Positions 59,400-64,000 of a DNA stretch of 64,000 nucleotides are shown here, piece after piece. Within the stretch, counting starts at the first letter, position 1. Every line of letters begins with the position of its first letter. The position numbers were made by a program, and so were the translations under genes. The notes below the pieces were generated by a model. That model did no database searches and was not told where the DNA came from. It saw only the letters and a program-made list of their open reading frames with translations. This DNA is from an uncultured Alistipes sp. (GTDB lineage: Bacteria; Bacteroidota; Bacteroidia; Bacteroidales; Rikenellaceae): assembly GCA_947629705.1 (NCBI GenBank), contig CANREN010000001.1, forward strand, positions 1 through 64,000, written 5' to 3'.

Positions 59400-61385
59400 A
59401 TGAAAAACATCTCGACGAACAGGATTCCCTGTTTCCGGCGATGGAGCCGCAAGGGCTGGTCGGTCTTTGCGAGCCTTCATCGGCAGGTAACGATCGGAGT
59501 GCTTTCGGTGTCGATGTCCATTCTCTTGCTGTCTGCCCGGCACGCAGCTGCGCAGGAGGCTGATTCGACGGTCGTCCGTTCGTTGCGGATCGACGAGGTC
59601 GGCATCTCGGGAAGCCAAAGTTCCCCGATGCGCAACGTGTTGGCGGCAACCCCGCTTTTCGATCGGAAAGCGCAGGCTGCGGCCCCTGTCCAGACCCTGG
59701 AAGCCGCGCTGCGTCTGACGCCTTCGATCGACCTGCGGGAGCGAGGCGGCAAGGGCGCACAAGCGGACATCTCCATCCGGGGCGGCTCTTTCGATCAGAC
59801 GATGGTGCTGTTGAACGGCATCGACTTCACCGATGCCCGCACCGGCCATCAATCCCATTCGCTGCCGGTCGATCTGGAAGCGATTTCGGCCATCGAATCG
59901 GTCGACGGGTTGCCCGGGGTCGGTGCTTATGCCGGTGCGGTGAATATCCGCACGGCTCCGCTCATGTCCGATTATCTGCGATTCGATGCTTCGGGCGGCA
60001 GTTACGGATACGGGTATGCCAACCTCTCCGGTGCGGTAACCGGCCAGCGGTTTTCGCTGCTCGGTGCGGTCTCTTACCGTCGCAGCGACGGCTATCGACA
60101 CAACACCGATTTCGATAATTGCAATGCCTTCGTGCGAGCGACCTGGGAGACGCGGCGGGCTGGTTATTTCGAATTTCAGACCGGTTGCCAGGCCCGCGAG
60201 TTCGGTTCCAACGGGTTCTATGCCGCCTACAATCCCGATCAGTGGGAACGCACCTCTACGGCCCTGGCTTCGTTGTGGTGGCGCAAGGAGGCAGGCCGTT
60301 TTTCGGTCGGAGCCTCGGCCAGCTATCGAAAAAATCTCGACCGCTACGACTGGACGCGCGGCACGGCGATGAATCGGCACAATACCGATCACGTCGGAGC
60401 CGGACTTTGGGCCGATTGCCGGTGGTCGGGCGGCATTACGTCGTTGGGCGGAAACTATGCGTATCATCACATTTACAGTACGAATCTCGGCGATCTGCTC
60501 GATGCGCCGCACGGCGTTTACACCCATGGCAAGGCACGGCATACGGGCAACGTTTGGATGCGCCATACCGTGCAGGGGCGACGTTTCGATGCGGCGGCCT
60601 CGGCGGGGATCAGTCTGACGCCTTACGGGGAATCGGCGCTTTGGAGCCTCTCCGGAGGATACCGCCCGACGGCCGGATTTTATGTGAAAGCCGGTATTTC
60701 GCAGTCGATGCGCCTGCCGACCTTCACCGATCTCTATTACAGCTCGCCGGCCCAAATCAACAACCTCGATTTAGTTCCGGAACACGCTGTTACTTACCGC
60801 ATCGACGCCGATTATACGAAGCATCGCTGGAGCTTCCGGGCCGCGGCCTATTATCGGGCCGGACGCGACATTATCGACTGGGTGCGCCGCGAGGATATGG
60901 AGGGCAAATGGCACTCCGAACAGACGAGCCGCCTGGATACCTACGGCGTGGAGTTGACCGGCGTCTATGCGGCGGACGAAGGTTTTTTGCGTCGGGCGGC
61001 AGTGTCGTACGGCTGCACCATGACCGACCGGAATGCCGATCTCGAAGCGCAAAGTGCGATGGATTTTATGCGCCACAAAGCGGCATTGTCGGTCGAAGTG
61101 CGTTTTTTGCGGCGGATGTCGTTGGCGTTGACCGGATCCGTCTATGATCGGAACGGCCGTTATACGGATTATCCGATTGCCGGAAATTCGCAGGTGAAAG
61201 CGTTGCGCGACTTCGAGCCCTACATGCTGTTGGACGGCCGATTGTCTTGGGAAAAAGGCATTTGCCGATTGTATGTCGATGCCGCGAACCTGACGGATAC
61301 CCGTTATTGCGATATGGGCGGCATCCCGTTGCCCGGGACATGGATCACGGGCGGCATGACGCTGATCATCGGCGGGCAGCGGTGA
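59400..61385 (+). CDS. TonB-dependent outer membrane receptor
   Basis: Signal sequence, plug (LEAALRLTPSIDLRERGGKGAQADISIRGGSFDQTMVLLNGIDFTDARTGHQSHSLPVDLEAISAIESVDGLPGVGAYAGAVNIRT), beta-barrel with late NLTDTRYCDMGGIPLPGTW. Confidence 0.93.
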   Translation: MKNISTNRIPCFRRWSRKGWSVFASLHRQVTIGVLSVSMSILLLSARHAAAQEADSTVVRSLRIDEVGISGSQSSPMRNVLAATPLFDRKAQAAAPVQTLEAALRLTPSIDLRERGGKGAQADISIRGGSFDQTMVLLNGIDFTDARTGHQSHSLPVDLEAISAIESVDGLPGVGAYAGAVNIRTAPLMSDYLRFDASGGSYGYGYANLSGAVTGQRFSLLGAVSYRRSDGYRHNTDFDNCNAFVRATWETRRAGYFEFQTGCQAREFGSNGFYAAYNPDQWERTSTALASLWWRKEAGRFSVGASASYRKNLDRYDWTRGTAMNRHNTDHVGAGLWADCRWSGGITSLGGNYAYHHIYSTNLGDLLDAPHGVYTHGKARHTGNVWMRHTVQGRRFDAAASAGISLTPYGESALWSLSGGYRPTAGFYVKAGISQSMRLPTFTDLYYSSPAQINNLDLVPEHAVTYRIDADYTKHRWSFRAAAYYRAGRDIIDWVRREDMEGKWHSEQTSRLDTYGVELTGVYAADEGFLRRAAVSYGCTMTDRNADLEAQSAMDFMRHKAALSVEVRFLRRMSLALTGSVYDRNGRYTDYPIAGNSQVKALRDFEPYMLLDGRLSWEKGICRLYVDAANLTDTRYCDMGGIPLPGTWITGGMTLIIGGQR

Positions 61386-61440
61386 TTCGAACCGAGAAAG
61401 CGGATCGGATACCTTTCGTATGTTTTGCATCCGCATCTAT

Positions 61441-61475
61441 GAAAGCAGCCCCGCTCGTTGAGCGGGGCTGCTTTC
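61441..61475. terminator. Bidirectional intrinsic terminator between convergent TonB receptor and porin genes
   Basis: Perfect GAAAGCAGCCCCGCTC-gtt-GAGCGGGGCTGCTTTC. Confidence 0.92.
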
Positions 61476-61495
61476 GTTTGCCGCGATTTCCGGCA

Positions 61496-62860
61496 TCAGA
61501 AGTTGTATTGCAGAAGAATCTGCGCACGGTTGGCATGGTTCTTCATCCCGTCCATATTCTTGCGCGTGCCGTAGAGATATTCGGCGGCCAATTTGCAGCG
61601 CGGGGTCATCGAATAGAAGATATTGCCGAAAATGTATTGTCCCTGACGGTATTCGTCGTCGGCGAAATAGCCGTTCTGGTGCTCGATGCGAACCATTGAG
61701 TAACCTCCGGAGAGGGCGACCCGACGCGACAGGTTGATCTGGGCCGCCGCCTGCCATCCCCACATGGGCATGGTCTGGATCCGTTCGGGGTTCGCCGGAT
61801 TGGGCGTGAAGTCGAGACCGGCTCCCTTCAAGTCCTGAATGTACGGCGTGATGCCCTCGCCGTAAATGCCGTTCATGAAGAACTGGAGCCACGGGATGAC
61901 TTTGATATGGCCGCTGAACTGGGCGCCCCAGCCGAACAGCGAGGTGTTTTTGCCGGTGCGCAGGTTGTGGGCATACAGATTGCGGAATACGGCCGATGCA
62001 CGAAGATGGCTTTCGCGGTTATCGCCCCATGCCACTTGCAGGTAGACCGGGAAGTCGGGCATACGCTGCGGCATCGGTGCGAAGTTATCGTTGTAGGTGG
62101 CGCTCAAGTCGGGCATCTCGGCCGCCAGACCGAAGGTCATGCAGTCGCGGGCGAAGGAGACTTCGTAGCGGAGCATCGTCGCGAACTGAAGGTTGTAGGC
62201 GTTGGGGCCTTGGAAGTCGACCGTCGTGGGCGCTGCCTGCAGGTCGCAGAAGGTGGTAATGTCGCGGCCGATCGTGAATCCCCTGAACGAGACGTAGGCC
62301 GAACGCAGACGGGGAGCGTAGCTGCCCTGGGCACCGCCTCGGAAGTCGCCGTCGACGTAGATCACGACACGTCCCAGCGCACGGGTATTGGCGATGGCTT
62401 TCAGAAAGAGACGCGACGTCGAAGCGTCCATCGTCAGTTTCTGACGGTTGGCAAAATTGCTCGTGATGGGAATATCGTAGGGCACGAAATCGCGATTATC
62501 CACGATCCCATCGAACTCGTAGGCCGTGCGCAGCGCAATATAACCGCCCAGGGCGAACGAGAACCTGTTGTTCTTGCTTGCGAAGACGAATTGCGGAAGC
62601 TCCGTCTGCTGGAAGCCCGGACGATGGGTCTCTAAATAGTCCTGTGTCGCACCCTCGGCAGCCAGCCGGTTGAGCGCCGCCACCTGTTGGGCCGCACATA
62701 CGTCGGAGTAGATCGTATCCACCTGGTGCATGGAGATCAGATAGACCGTAGGCGCATATTCGCCGTTCCGTGCGGATCGCATCCGGTGTTGCGCCGAGGC
62801 GGTTGTGGCCAGTAACAACGCCACGATCAGAAGTCGAAATGTTTTCATAAGCCGAATCAA
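61496..62860 (-). CDS. Outer membrane beta-barrel protein/porin (DcaP-like)
   Basis: Signal peptide (MKTFRLLIVALLLATTASAQ), coiled segment, then FSFALGGYIALRTAYEFDG...RSAYVSFRGFTIGRDITTFCDLQAAPTTVDFQGPNAY...NRAQILLQYNF. Confidence 0.8.
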   Translation of the reverse strand: MIRLMKTFRLLIVALLLATTASAQHRMRSARNGEYAPTVYLISMHQVDTIYSDVCAAQQVAALNRLAAEGATQDYLETHRPGFQQTELPQFVFASKNNRFSFALGGYIALRTAYEFDGIVDNRDFVPYDIPITSNFANRQKLTMDASTSRLFLKAIANTRALGRVVIYVDGDFRGGAQGSYAPRLRSAYVSFRGFTIGRDITTFCDLQAAPTTVDFQGPNAYNLQFATMLRYEVSFARDCMTFGLAAEMPDLSATYNDNFAPMPQRMPDFPVYLQVAWGDNRESHLRASAVFRNLYAHNLRTGKNTSLFGWGAQFSGHIKVIPWLQFFMNGIYGEGITPYIQDLKGAGLDFTPNPANPERIQTMPMWGWQAAAQINLSRRVALSGGYSMVRIEHQNGYFADDEYRQGQYIFGNIFYSMTPRCKLAAEYLYGTRKNMDGMKNHANRAQILLQYNF

Positions 62861-63043
62861 TTTGGTATAAATGAACTTGTTCTGTTTTGTTTTTGGATTG
62901 CAGCCAGTTAATACTCATCGTGGGTTTTGCAAGTTGTATGCCAAATAATCGTGCACGGATTTTGATTTTTAGAGCGGCTCGGGCTTTTTTATTAACTTTG
63001 CATCGCGGAAAAAATAGTTGTCCGTATATATTTAAGGTGTGTT

Positions 63044-64000
63044 ATGACTTTTCTCTTTTTCTTCATCCTGTTGTTCCTGACGGCGATCGCTGCCGATTAC
63101 TGCTTCTGGAGGCGGCACCGTGCTTCGCTGCGCCGGCATCGGTGGGCGGTCGTATGGATGGTCGGCAGCCATTTACCGCTGCTCGTCATGATCCTTTCCG
63201 GATGGCTGGCCCGCGACAATACGACCGGTTTGATGCTCGTCAGTATATGGCTGTTCTGGATTTGGTTGCTGCTGACGCTGCCGCGATTGGTCTGTTATCT
63301 CTTTCGGCGGATGCACCTGCCCCGCGCGGGAATCGCGGTCGGCGTCGGAGTGGCCGGTTCGCTGATTTGGGGCGCGACGATCGGCCGCACGACGCTGCAC
63401 GTCAGCCGGACGGAAATCTGCTCGGCGAAACTTCCTGCGGCCTTCGACGGATTCCGGATCGTGCAGCTCTCCGATATGCACATCGGTACGCTGGTCTCGC
63501 CGGAACGGGAGCTGCAGCGGATCGTCGACAGCGTGGAGGCGCTGCACCCCGATCTGATCGTCTTTACCGGCGATCTCGTCAATATCCGTTCTTCGGAGCT
63601 GAATGATCGCAACGCGGCTGTTTTGCGCCGATTGCAAGCTCCTTGCGGCGTGTTTTCCGTAACCGGCAACCACGATGCGGGGGTCTATATCAAGGATTCG
63701 ATGCGTCAACCGGCGGCGGAGAGCTTGCAGGAGGTGATTGCCTGGCAGCGGCGGTCGGGATGGCAGGTGCTGGAGGATACGACGGTCTATCTGACCCGGG
63801 GCGGAGAGCGCATATCGTTCTCCGGCATCTCGTTCGATCCGGCCCTGCGCAAAAAACGGCACGATTCGGAACTTCCTCCGGCCCGACTGGATGTCGTCTA
63901 TCGCGGTGTGCCCGATTCGTTGTTCAACATTACGGCGGTGCATCTTCCGCAGCTTTGGACGCAGGTGCTCGACTTCGGATACGGCGATCTGACGCTGGCA
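63044..64000 (+). CDS. Metallophosphoesterase with N-terminal TM helices (truncated at window end)
   Basis: FRIVQLSDMHIGTLVSPERELQRIVDSVEALHPDLIVFTGDLVNIRSSEL...PCGVFSVTGNHDAGVYI...VYRGVPDSLFNITAVHLPQ; open at the window edge. Confidence 0.93.
   Translation, partial: MTFLFFFILLFLTAIAADYCFWRRHRASLRRHRWAVVWMVGSHLPLLVMILSGWLARDNTTGLMLVSIWLFWIWLLLTLPRLVCYLFRRMHLPRAGIAVGVGVAGSLIWGATIGRTTLHVSRTEICSAKLPAAFDGFRIVQLSDMHIGTLVSPERELQRIVDSVEALHPDLIVFTGDLVNIRSSELNDRNAAVLRRLQAPCGVFSVTGNHDAGVYIKDSMRQPAAESLQEVIAWQRRSGWQVLEDTTVYLTRGGERISFSGISFDPALRKKRHDSELPPARLDVVYRGVPDSLFNITAVHLPQLWTQVLDFGYGDLTLA

Overview
This window is chromosomal sequence from a moderately GC-rich Bacteroidales bacterium. Gene content and TAnnTTTG-type promoters suggest an Alistipes/Rikenellaceae-like organism (inference). 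It is mostly housekeeping and metabolic genes on both strands: dxs (truncated at the left edge), purT, feoAB, dnaG, smpB, tsaB, rmuC, rpe, an ABC-F protein, rlmB, galK, a ROK regulator, fabD, speA, a sigma-54 activator-lptE-TPR-secG cluster, a TonB receptor plus PnuC-family transporter under a TPP riboswitch, xylAB, galM, gltX, ychF, rsmI, guaB-guaA, eno, tRNA-Lys, carboxynorspermidine dehydrogenase/decarboxylase, a cysteate-synthase-like enzyme, a TonB receptor, a porin and a truncated metallophosphoesterase. Accessory or non-coding items that stand out: (1) a cobalamin riboswitch with no recognisable downstream gene; (2) a two-copy ~85 bp intergenic element with promoter motifs at its ends and an internal hairpin whose pairing is kept although the sequence differs; (3) a 205 bp nested seven-stem palindrome in the predicted leader of a small secreted protein that separates the two carboxyspermidine-pathway genes; (4) an AT-rich two-gene D12 methylase/HNH nuclease restriction-modification-like island between guaA and eno, with a predicted leaderless methylase mRNA; (5) a cysteate-synthase homologue pointing to sulfonolipid synthesis. 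I saw no rRNA, CRISPR array or transposase gene. Many long ORFs in the supplied track are antisense shadows of GC-rich genes and were rejected. All calls come from reading the sequence; no database search was run.
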